Position numbers and translations under genes: made by a program. This document shows, piece after piece, positions 24,847 through 31,396 of a stretch of DNA of 38,548 nucleotides. The notes under the pieces are model-generated. The model saw only the letters and a list, made by a program, of their open reading frames with translations. It did not search any database and had not been told where the DNA came from. The DNA comes from Leptospira sp. GTDB taxonomy: Bacteria > Spirochaetota > Leptospiria > Leptospirales > Leptospiraceae. Position 1 is the stretch's first letter. Each line of letters starts with the position of its first letter. The stretch is from assembly GCA_016742255.1 (NCBI GenBank), contig JACVCB010000032.1:1-38548 (forward strand). Reading direction: 5' to 3'.

Positions 24847-25113
24847 ATGGCAGTTTTGGGATTGTCAGCATTTATGAGAACTGGTGCCGGAGGAGACGTA
24901 GCAATTGGGGCTACTTATGTTGCATGGGGCACAACCTCTTGTGCATCTGGATGGAATATAGCTTACACTGGTTATATGCAATTACCATATATCCGGTCAG
25001 CGACAAGTCCAACCGCACCTTCTTCCAGTGGATCAAATTATGGCCCTCAAGAAGAGATGTATATGACTCAATTTGCCGACAATGTTCAAAACTGTGTTGT
25101 TTGTGTAAAATAA
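24847..25113 (+). CDS. Small protein of unknown function, possibly with a frameshifted signal peptide
   Basis: The open frame encodes 88 residues (MAVLGLSAFMRTGAGGDVAIG at the start, NCVVCVK at the end) with three cysteines and many small, Tyr and Ser residues. I do not recognise it. No ribosome-binding site is apparent at 24847. An ATG at 24809 overlaps the ppk2 stop (ATGA) and begins MIKQTTILLRM in another frame. Joining that frame to MAVLGLSAF by a one-base shift would create a normal signal peptide. So the gene may be a damaged secreted protein, or the sequence may hold an indel error. It may be expressed as the last gene of the PPK2 operon. Confidence 0.5.
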   Translation: MAVLGLSAFMRTGAGGDVAIGATYVAWGTTSCASGWNIAYTGYMQLPYIRSATSPTAPSSSGSNYGPQEEMYMTQFADNVQNCVVCVK

Positions 25114-25122
25114 ACCTTACCT

Positions 25123-25167
25123 AAGGAAGAAAACAATCGGTCAAATCAACGATCCGTTTTCTTCCTT
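25123..25167 (+). terminator. Candidate terminator hairpin after the PPK2 operon
   Basis: AAGGAAGAAAAC (25123-25134) and GTTTTCTTCCTT (25156-25167) form a perfect 12-base-pair stem with a 21-base loop that can hold a small inner ATCG/CGAT pairing. It lies 10 bases after the small ORF's stop and before the MarR promoter. A classical U-run is missing, so its role as a terminator is probable, not certain. Confidence 0.5.
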
Positions 25168-25173
25168 GTCCAG

Positions 25174-25190
25174 TATGTATCTAGTACATA
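25174..25190. promoter_or_regulatory. Inverted repeat upstream of the marR-type promoter
   Basis: TATGTA (25174-25179) and TACATA (25185-25190) flank TCTAG. The site lies 27 bases before the -35 element and could be an upstream regulator site; it differs in sequence from the main palindrome at 25223. Confidence 0.3.
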
Positions 25191-25216
25191 TATCCTAAAT
25201 TGGCCCTATAATTTCC

Positions 25217-25245
25217 TTGACAATAGTTTCCTAGGAAACTATGTA
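25217..25245 (+). promoter_or_regulatory. Sigma70-type promoter of the MarR-DUF1398 operon
   Basis: TTGACA (25217-25222) and TATGTA (25240-25245) are separated by 17 bases, a near-consensus housekeeping promoter. Transcription would start at about 25251-25253, at or next to the ATG at 25252, which suggests a leaderless mRNA. Confidence 0.7.
25223..25242. promoter_or_regulatory. Perfect 20-bp palindromic operator, probable MarR autoregulatory site
   Basis: ATAGTTTCCTAGGAAACTAT reads the same on both strands. It fills the spacer between -35 and -10 and overlaps the -10 by three bases, so a dimeric repressor bound here would block RNA polymerase. The first gene behind the promoter encodes a MarR protein, whose family commonly binds such palindromes and represses its own gene. 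Binding itself is inferred. Confidence 0.75.
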
Positions 25246-25251
25246 TTGTTT

Positions 25252-25722
25252 ATGCAGAAAGGAAATTTTGTAGAACCAAGCCATCTCAAATCCCATTTAG
25301 GTTACCATTTACGAGTGGTTTCGAATGCAGTTTCACATTCTTTTGCCAAAAGACTAAACAATTTGGATGTAACCGTCGCGGAATGGGTGATCCTAAGGGA
25401 AATGTACTCTCATGAAAAATATACATCACCGAGTGTTGTTGCGGAGATCACGGGCCTCAGTCGAGGGGCAGTCTCCAAACTCATCGATCGACTCTTACAC
25501 AAAGGACTTGTGAGTCGTACAGAAGATACAAGTGACCGTCGCTACCAGGAGATCAAACTCACTAAACAGGGAAAAACACTGGTTCCCAAACTTGCAAAAA
25601 TAGCTGACGAAAATGATGAGGCCTTTTTTTCACATTTAACTCCTTTCGAAGAAAAGGAACTTCGAAAAATTTTGATGAAACTCACGAACTTACTCAATTT
25701 AAATACAAACCCAATCGAATGA
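25252..25722 (+). CDS. MarR family transcriptional regulator
   Basis: About 156 residues with the MarR winged-helix fold. Dimerisation helices flank the DNA-binding core VAEWVILREMYSHEKYTSPSVVAEITGLSRGAVSKLIDRLLHKGLVSRTEDTSDRRYQEIKLT. It contains the recognition helix (LSRGAVSKLIDRL) and the wing with the typical Asp-x-Arg-Arg. MarR dimers usually repress until a small ligand or oxidant releases them. A TTG at 25246 is possible, but the ATG at 25252 sits at the predicted transcription start and no ribosome-binding site precedes either. A palindrome in the promoter suggests self-control. It is followed directly (ATGA junction) by the DUF1398 gene. Confidence 0.92.
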   Translation: MQKGNFVEPSHLKSHLGYHLRVVSNAVSHSFAKRLNNLDVTVAEWVILREMYSHEKYTSPSVVAEITGLSRGAVSKLIDRLLHKGLVSRTEDTSDRRYQEIKLTKQGKTLVPKLAKIADENDEAFFSHLTPFEEKELRKILMKLTNLLNLNTNPIE

Positions 25723-25733
25723 GGAAACAACGA

Positions 25734-26147
25734 ATGTCAAACCTAGTTACAAAACTTACAGAAGCGCAAAAGTATGCCATGTCCATCCGACCAAAAGTTG
25801 GTGGTTTTCCCGTCCTTGCGGAAGTCTTAAGGCAAGCTGGTGTGATTATGAACCGATGGACCTTACCGTCTTGTCAGTCCATTTATCAGATGCAAGGTGG
25901 TTCAGTTCTCCAACAAGGAACTCCCATTGTATCTGGTGTTCATGAAATACCTGTTTTTCAAAAAGAAAATTTAATCAAGGCACTCCGCAAAGACCAAAAT
26001 GGTGAAAGTACATTCCCTGAATTTTTAAAAGAAACTTGGGAAGCCGGTGTGGTCGGGTATGATGTTGATTTCATTGGAAGGAAAGTCGTTTATTCTGGTG
26101 TGAATGGTGAAAGTTATACTGAGGAGTACCCAGAAGTTCATTTATAA
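25734..26147 (+). CDS. DUF1398 family protein
   Basis: A protein of about 137 residues of the DUF1398 family (E. coli YbcV-like). Family features are visible in the N-terminal half, with KVGGFPVLAEVLRQAGVIMNRWTLPSCQSIY, and in the C-terminal FPEFLKETWEAGVVGYDVDFIGRKVVYSGVNGESYTEEYP. The biochemical role of the family is unknown. The ATG at 25734 has GAGGA 9 bases upstream. An ATG at 25719 overlapping the marR stop would add 5 residues and is possible. Co-transcription with marR makes it the probable target of that regulator, so its level should respond to the MarR ligand. Its last 10 bases overlap the convergent gene. Confidence 0.85.
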   Translation: MSNLVTKLTEAQKYAMSIRPKVGGFPVLAEVLRQAGVIMNRWTLPSCQSIYQMQGGSVLQQGTPIVSGVHEIPVFQKENLIKALRKDQNGESTFPEFLKETWEAGVVGYDVDFIGRKVVYSGVNGESYTEEYPEVHL

Positions 26148-26749
26148 GGTTTTTGTTTGATTTGAAAGGTGAAAGACCTATCATTTGTATGGATCACCAC
26201 TTGTGCATAAAACCCTAAATCAAGGGAACGAAACTTTGAACGAAAGATAGAAGCTTCTTCATCAAATATTTCCTTTCGGCAATCTGGAACAAGTGACTTC
26301 CATCTTTCTTTGGATACCGAATGATACAAAAATCCATTTGCTTCGGAAGGAATGGTTCTTTCTTCCCATTCAATGGGTTCCGAAAAACACAAAATACCAT
26401 TTTTGGTTTTGATCCGAAACTCAGATTTCCATGTGGCAAATGGAACTTTGGTTTCTGATTTTGTATGATTTTCAATGAATAAAAAATAACCTTGGTATGT
26501 TGGGTCTTCTTCTCGTGATAAACTCAAATAAATAGGATAGCCATCTACCACTTGTTTGTCGGATTTTGTGCTATTTTGAAAACTTCCTGGGTTCAGAGCT
26601 TTGAATCCAATGTAAAAAATAAGAACAACTAAAACCAAATCGATAAAAAGGACAATTCGCCTCCATCTAGTTTTTTTATGTTTCTCATTGATTTGTTTTA
26701 GATAGTCACGGAATTCTTCCGGTGAACGTGAGTGGTATCCTTTTCCCAT
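26138..26749 (-). CDS. Single-pass membrane protein of unknown function
   Basis: A 203-residue protein with a charged cytoplasmic N-terminus (RSPEEFRDYLKQINEKHKKTRWRR) and one strong membrane helix (about 32-50, IVLFIDLVLVVLIFYIGFKAL). A periplasmic beta-rich domain with an immunoglobulin-like flavour follows (YFLFIENHTKSETKVPFATW; DRSFTFQIKQKPYK). I cannot name a family. It overlaps the stop/start of nnr by a single base on the same strand, so it is translated together with the metabolite-repair enzyme, although a functional link is not evident. It overlaps the DUF1398 gene tail-to-tail by 10 bases. Confidence 0.7.
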   Translation of the reverse strand: MGKGYHSRSPEEFRDYLKQINEKHKKTRWRRIVLFIDLVLVVLIFYIGFKALNPGSFQNSTKSDKQVVDGYPIYLSLSREEDPTYQGYFLFIENHTKSETKVPFATWKSEFRIKTKNGILCFSEPIEWEERTIPSEANGFLYHSVSKERWKSLVPDCRKEIFDEEASIFRSKFRSLDLGFYAQVVIHTNDRSFTFQIKQKPYK

Positions 26750-28248
26750 TACAATGTTTCCACAAGTGATGTTAAGATTTGGTTTGCAGTAGGGTAGGGT
26801 TCCTCAAATTGTTTGGATTGGTCTAAAAACGATAAAGCAAGTAAAACCACTTCCGGTACAGACAAATTCAACTCCAAACTAAAATAACGTGCGAGGATTC
26901 CTGAAAGTAGGTCTCCAGTTCCCATCGTAGCCAGTTTCGGATTCGGAGATTCCCATACGTAACTTGTTCCATCGGGGCAAACAAGAAGGCTTACGAATGA
27001 CTTTAAGAGAACATACACTTGGTTTTCTTTTGTGTATCCAATCATTGTATCAAAGGCTTCCTGCACGGAGTTGTGAATTTTTCCCGTCATGCGGTTTAGT
27101 TCCCCCACATGTGGAGTGAGGATCACTCTGTCGCCTATTGGAGGTTTGGTTCCGTTGCTTGGAATGGCACCGGCATCCAAAACCAAAGTTTTACCAGGTT
27201 CCAATTTCCATCCTTCCAGGCCTTTTGGATAAGAAGTGAGTCCTGGTCCCACAACGATTGTTTTGGTTTTGGTAAAAAAAGGATCACTCACCATTGACAA
27301 AAAATCAGAGGTCAATGCCATCTTAGACAAATCCTCTTTTAAAACTAAGTTTGTGATGGATTTTGAAGGTGAAAATACTTTTGAAATTCCTCCACCTAAC
27401 CTGGAAAAGGCAGATTCTGAAAGTAAGATGGCACCTTCCATGCCTTCTCCACCTCCATAAAACATAGCAGACCCTGCACTGTATTTATGAGCTTTGTGTT
27501 TTCGTTTTAGGACTTGGATTGCTTTTTCTGGATCTGGTTCTAAGTAATAACGTTTGGAAAAATTAGTGTCCGTTAAATGGGTGCGGATGGGAAACCCAAT
27601 GGATTCGTAATACCTTGGGATGAGGTTATCTTTTTCATAAATATACCCAACATTTTCCCATTTGCGAGTACCAAGTTCCTCAATGGAATCGGAATAGACA
27701 AATATTGGATTCTCTTTGGATTGATTGCCTAAGTGATAAGGATCCCATCCACTTGGTGTATCAAGTGAGAGTCTGTAAAAAATAACATCGGAATCGTTGA
27801 TGGCTTCAATTGTGGATTTTAGCTCCGATGTGATAGGGGATTGGAATCCTGTTCCAAGGAGTGCATCTACAAGTAGAACAGAATCTGCTTCTTCAACTTC
27901 CAAATCAGTTTCGAATTTTTGTAAATCGCTAATCGAACCTATGGTAGATTTGACAAGTGATTCATAAAATTTTCCCGCAATATTTTTGTTTGGTGAAGTT
28001 TGGTAAACTTTAACATCATATCCTTCTTGGAATAGAGTGTGAGCAAGTGCATAACCATCTCCACCGTTTCCTCCACTTCCGCAAACAATCCATATAGATT
28101 CGGCTGTTTTCCAAAGGTCTTCATTGGCATGAAACACTGATAAAGCAGCCATACCCATGAGAGTTTGTTCTGAAAACCCGAGAGCGGAAATCGCCAATGA
28201 ATCTAAGGTTTTTGATTCTTTGTTCGTAAAAAGAGGGATTTGTTTCAT
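26749..28248 (-). CDS. nnr: Bifunctional NAD(P)H-hydrate epimerase / ADP-dependent dehydratase
   Basis: A 499-residue protein with both halves of Nnr. The N-terminal YjeF epimerase (about 1-215) has CGSGGNGGDGYALAHTLFQEGYDVKVY and VDALLGTGFQSPIT, with the catalytic Asp in VDALLG and LDTPSGW near 165. The C-terminal ribokinase-like dehydratase (about 225-499) has YGGGEGMEGAILLS, VILTPHVGELNRM and the ATP/ADP-binding TMGTGDLLSGILARY. The enzyme restores hydrated NADH/NADPH (NADHX, NADPHX). Length is close to E. coli Nnr. The ATG at 28248 abuts the lipoprotein gene's stop, and the 3' end shares one base with the next start, so three genes form a compact minus-strand unit. Confidence 0.94.
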   Translation of the reverse strand: MKQIPLFTNKESKTLDSLAISALGFSEQTLMGMAALSVFHANEDLWKTAESIWIVCGSGGNGGDGYALAHTLFQEGYDVKVYQTSPNKNIAGKFYESLVKSTIGSISDLQKFETDLEVEEADSVLLVDALLGTGFQSPITSELKSTIEAINDSDVIFYRLSLDTPSGWDPYHLGNQSKENPIFVYSDSIEELGTRKWENVGYIYEKDNLIPRYYESIGFPIRTHLTDTNFSKRYYLEPDPEKAIQVLKRKHKAHKYSAGSAMFYGGGEGMEGAILLSESAFSRLGGGISKVFSPSKSITNLVLKEDLSKMALTSDFLSMVSDPFFTKTKTIVVGPGLTSYPKGLEGWKLEPGKTLVLDAGAIPSNGTKPPIGDRVILTPHVGELNRMTGKIHNSVQEAFDTMIGYTKENQVYVLLKSFVSLLVCPDGTSYVWESPNPKLATMGTGDLLSGILARYFSLELNLSVPEVVLLALSFLDQSKQFEEPYPTANQILTSLVETL

Positions 28249-29355
28249 CTAAATCCAGCGATACACTTCTAAAGCACCAGCTCGAATACGAACGGAATAG
28301 ATGGTATCAAAGGCATCCGTGTATGTTTCTCTCCATTGTCCTCTCGGGCTTGAAAAGGGAATTCGTTTGTTATTGATATGATTGCCTTCTTTGTCATGTA
28401 CTTGGAGGCGAACTGAGTTTCCACCATCTTCGGTTTCCCAGATGTAGAACTCACCATTATTACGGATGGAAAATAAAATCTCCGAAGGGTCTTGGATTTC
28501 TTTTAAAAGTTCAGATTGTTTGGAATCAAATTGGAATCTGTAAATACGACGAAATTTAAACCGTTTGTCTTTTTTGGAATCATAACTAAAAGAACCGAGG
28601 ACATACTCACCTTCTGGGTGGGGGAGAAGTTTGTCTAAAGTGATGTCATATTCTTTGGCATCATTACTATTAAAAACATCCAAAGTAGATTCTTTTAAGT
28701 TCCCTTTGAGTTCTCCTTCTTCAAAATAGGAGAGTCGCATCTCTTCTGCAATTCGATGGTATACGAATAATTTGTCCCCTTCACCTGGTAAAATGGATTC
28801 AATGTAACGGAATGGTTCTGAGTTTTTTCCAGATGCACCTAACATAAATTTCACTACCCCTTTCTGTGTGATTTGCACAAGAAAGGAAGGAAGCACCGTT
28901 GTCCCTTGTGTGGAAAAAGCACCACTGTAGGTTTTGTATAAATTCTCTTGTCCAGGTGGGAGTTCCATCCCTTTGGAAGAAATTCGGTTTTGGACCACGA
29001 GGTCACCGTCTTCATTCATGGCCACAATCCCGATCCCACCAAAACGAAATGGGTAATGGGGGATCCCAGCGACTGATTTGAAATCTGGGTTTCCGATGGT
29101 GGCATCGAGCCTACCATTCCGATCAAAGAGTTTGATGACTGATTGTTTGTTGTCGGCAAGGGCCGAGATATTCGAGGATGTTGGGATGGTTAAGGGAACA
29201 TTGGTCAATACCTGGTTTACCACCACACCTTCAAAGGTTTCATTTGTCGCCCCGAGGGGGATTCGGAAGAGGATTTCTTCTTTTAGGTTTTCAACACGAA
29301 AACGTAAGCAGGAAACGGAAACAAAAAGAAGGAGGCTAAAATACAGGGGTCTCAT
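28249..29355 (-). CDS. Putative lipoprotein, probably beta-propeller-like
   Basis: About 368 residues from the start chosen at 29355: MRPLYFSLLLFVSVSCLRF gives a lipoprotein signal with Cys at about 16, whereas an in-frame ATG at 29439 would add a polar stretch ahead of it. The mature part has repeated segments of the kind SVIKLFDRNGRLDATIG, GIGIVAMNEDGDLVVQNR, FLVQITQKGVVKFMLG and VRLQVHDKEGNHINNKR. This pattern of strand, turn and D-x-x-G is common in NHL/WD-type propellers. No enzymatic motif is seen. It is divergent from rimP, with 132 bases between starts containing a palindrome, and is followed without gap by nnr. Confidence 0.72.
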   Translation of the reverse strand: MRPLYFSLLLFVSVSCLRFRVENLKEEILFRIPLGATNETFEGVVVNQVLTNVPLTIPTSSNISALADNKQSVIKLFDRNGRLDATIGNPDFKSVAGIPHYPFRFGGIGIVAMNEDGDLVVQNRISSKGMELPPGQENLYKTYSGAFSTQGTTVLPSFLVQITQKGVVKFMLGASGKNSEPFRYIESILPGEGDKLFVYHRIAEEMRLSYFEEGELKGNLKESTLDVFNSNDAKEYDITLDKLLPHPEGEYVLGSFSYDSKKDKRFKFRRIYRFQFDSKQSELLKEIQDPSEILFSIRNNGEFYIWETEDGGNSVRLQVHDKEGNHINNKRIPFSSPRGQWRETYTDAFDTIYSVRIRAGALEVYRWI

Positions 29356-29423
29356 GGTGCAACATCCATTCCCTAATTTTTTATTTACAGGACAACTCGC
29401 TTTTCCTAGCCTGTCTAGAGACG

Positions 29424-29438
29424 TGCTAAATTTTAGCA
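29424..29438. promoter_or_regulatory. Palindrome between the divergent lipoprotein and rimP genes
   Basis: TGCTAAATTTTAGCA has two perfect 7-base arms around a single T. It lies 50 bases from the rimP start and 69 from the lipoprotein start, in the only intergenic spacer ahead of the translation operon. It may be an operator; no clear promoter elements were identified around it. Confidence 0.35.
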
Positions 29439-29487
29439 TGAGCTTTGGTCTCTTATACAGATTCCTATTGGAATCTTTGGATATGGT

Positions 29488-29976
29488 TTGGTATATACCG
29501 AGGAAAACATCAGAGAACTGATTTTACGAGTTCTCGCTCCACCTCTAGCGCTTTTTTCGCTCCAAGTACAGAATCGGAAAAACCACGCCCTCATTGAGAT
29601 AGAACTTGATCATCTCACAGACAAAACTGGCTCTGCTAGTTTAGAAGATTGTGAGACTGTGTCTAGGAGACTCAAAGAGGAGCTGGACCAATGGGGAGAG
29701 GAATTTGATTTCACTCTCCAAGTCTCCTCCGCGGGAGCAGAACGTGTATTACGTTTGCCGGAGGATTTAATTCGTTTCCAAGGACTTTTAGCAAAACTAG
29801 AAGTGCCGCTGGAATCAGGGAAATGGGACAAACGATTATTTCGTTTGGGACCGGTTTCGGGGGATTCCGTTGAGCTTACGCTTTACGATCGTAAAACTCG
29901 ACACAAAAAGAACCAAAAATCGGTATCTATGCCCATCGCAGAAATACGAAAGGGAAATTTGTATTTAGAAATTTAA
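29488..29976 (+). CDS. rimP: Ribosome maturation factor RimP
   Basis: A 162-residue RimP/YhbC homologue, somewhat divergent. The N-terminal domain is ENIRELILRVLAPPLALFSLQVQNRKNHALIEIELDHL, with the conserved LEDCETVSRRLKEELDQW helix and LQVSSAGAERVLRLPEDLIRFQG, the latter matching the LEVSSPGLDRPL signature of the family. The C-terminal SH3-like part ends PIAEIRKGNLYLEI. RimP binds the 30S subunit and helps its maturation. Translation appears to start at TTG (29488-29490). Position ahead of nusA and infB is the standard bacterial order and confirms the call. It is the first gene of the right-hand operon. Confidence 0.92.
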   Translation: MVYTEENIRELILRVLAPPLALFSLQVQNRKNHALIEIELDHLTDKTGSASLEDCETVSRRLKEELDQWGEEFDFTLQVSSAGAERVLRLPEDLIRFQGLLAKLEVPLESGKWDKRLFRLGPVSGDSVELTLYDRKTRHKKNQKSVSMPIAEIRKGNLYLEI

Positions 29977-29980
29977 GACT

Positions 29981-31381
29981 ATGGCGACAAAACAAGCAAC
30001 GAAAGAAACTGGGCTATTCGAAGCCATCCAACAATTCTGTCAGGATAAATCTCTTGATAAAGATCTCGTATACGGTGTCATCCGCGACTCACTCCTTGCC
30101 GCCTATCGCAAAAAAGTCGGTTTAGAAGCGGAAACCGACGATCGTTGCCAAGTTGAATTTGGTTCCGACAATAAAAATGAAATCATCATCTCTGTGTTAC
30201 GCGATGTCGTAGAAGGGAAAACAACAAACCCACTCGAAATTTCTTTGGAAGATGCTGTTAAAATCGATCCAAAAATTGAAGTGGGAAACCAAATCCGAGT
30301 GTTTGAAAAACCACAAGACTTGTCTCGGGTACTCTCGAGCCAAGCAAAACAAATGGTATTCCAACGCCTCCGCGATATGGAAAAAGAATTACTCTACCAA
30401 GAATATAAATCCAAAGAAGGGGAACTCACACACGGGTACTTCCAACGTTGGAAAAAAGACATCATGTCCATCGACCTAGGTAAGGTAGAAGGCATCATGC
30501 TGAAAAAAGACCAAAACCCTGGGGAAAAATACCGCCAAGGGGACCGTCCCAAAGCCATCATTTCTGGTGTAGAACTAAGGCCCCGCGAACCAATGCCAGT
30601 GATCACACTTTCCCGTGCCTCTGGTGACTTTGTGAAAAAACTCTTTGAAATGGAAATCCCGGAAGTGTATGATGGGATTGTCGAGATTAGAGATGTTGCC
30701 CGCATTCCATCTTACAGAACTAAGGTGGTCGTGACCACAAGTAAGTCTGATGTTGACCCAGTGGGAGCTTGTGTGGGAATGAAAGGGGTTCGGATCCAAG
30801 CGATTGTTAGGGAACTAGGAAACGAAAGGATTGACATTGTCCTCCATTCCGATGAGCCGAGCGTTTTTATCGCCAATGCGATTTCTCCTGCTAAACCTGT
30901 CGAAGTGCATGTGGATAGAAAACGTGGGGACGCCCTAGTGATTGTTCCTGATGAATCTTTATCACTTGCGATCGGGATCAACGGGTCCAATGTCAAATTA
31001 GTGTCTCAACTTTCGGGATTTAAAATCGACATCAAAACTGTATCACAATACAACCAAGAACTCGCGTCGCCTGAAGCACGCGAAAAATTAGACCGACTTT
31101 TCAATGCACAACAAGAAGCAATGGAAGAATCGGAAGACAATTACAACCAATCGGGACAAGAAGAAGAGGAAGAAGATTCTGGTTACACACCTCTTTCTGA
31201 AATCCCGGGTCTCACACCAAGAATCGTTGGCCTTTTAGAGGCTGGTGGGATCAAAAATGTGGAAACCCTTCTCGAGTTCAGCCAGGAAGAACTTTCGAAA
31301 ATTTCCGGAATCGGAAAAACCACGGCAGAACAAATTTTACGTCTGTTACGTGAGTCAATCGAATGGGTAGAAGAGGGTTAA
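29981..31381 (+). CDS. nusA: Transcription termination/antitermination factor NusA
   Basis: A 466-residue NusA. The N-terminal RNA-polymerase-binding domain (about 8-130) includes KDLVYGVIRDSLLAAYRKK. It is followed by S1 (about 140-200), two KH domains (about 210-345, including VGACVGMKGVRIQAIVRELGNERIDIV and SLAIGINGSNVKLVSQLSGFKIDI) and a C-terminal helix-hairpin-helix segment (LSEIPGLTPRIVGLLEAGGI, KISGIGKTTAEQIL). A strongly acidic linker (QEEEEEDSG) joins KH and HhH parts. It modulates pausing, termination and antitermination. It begins 4 bases after rimP and is followed by infB after 15 bases. The ylxR/L7Ae genes often found here are absent. Confidence 0.97.
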   Translation: MATKQATKETGLFEAIQQFCQDKSLDKDLVYGVIRDSLLAAYRKKVGLEAETDDRCQVEFGSDNKNEIIISVLRDVVEGKTTNPLEISLEDAVKIDPKIEVGNQIRVFEKPQDLSRVLSSQAKQMVFQRLRDMEKELLYQEYKSKEGELTHGYFQRWKKDIMSIDLGKVEGIMLKKDQNPGEKYRQGDRPKAIISGVELRPREPMPVITLSRASGDFVKKLFEMEIPEVYDGIVEIRDVARIPSYRTKVVVTTSKSDVDPVGACVGMKGVRIQAIVRELGNERIDIVLHSDEPSVFIANAISPAKPVEVHVDRKRGDALVIVPDESLSLAIGINGSNVKLVSQLSGFKIDIKTVSQYNQELASPEAREKLDRLFNAQQEAMEESEDNYNQSGQEEEEEDSGYTPLSEIPGLTPRIVGLLEAGGIKNVETLLEFSQEELSKISGIGKTTAEQILRLLRESIEWVEEG

Positions 31382-31396
31382 GTTTTAAGGCATAAT

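Noticed and set aside
28899..29521. Plus-strand ORFs antisense to the lipoprotein gene (28899-29081 and 29078-29521)
   Set aside because: They are opposite a gene with a good lipoprotein signal and operon context. The longer one runs into rimP in another frame and shows no recognisable protein features.
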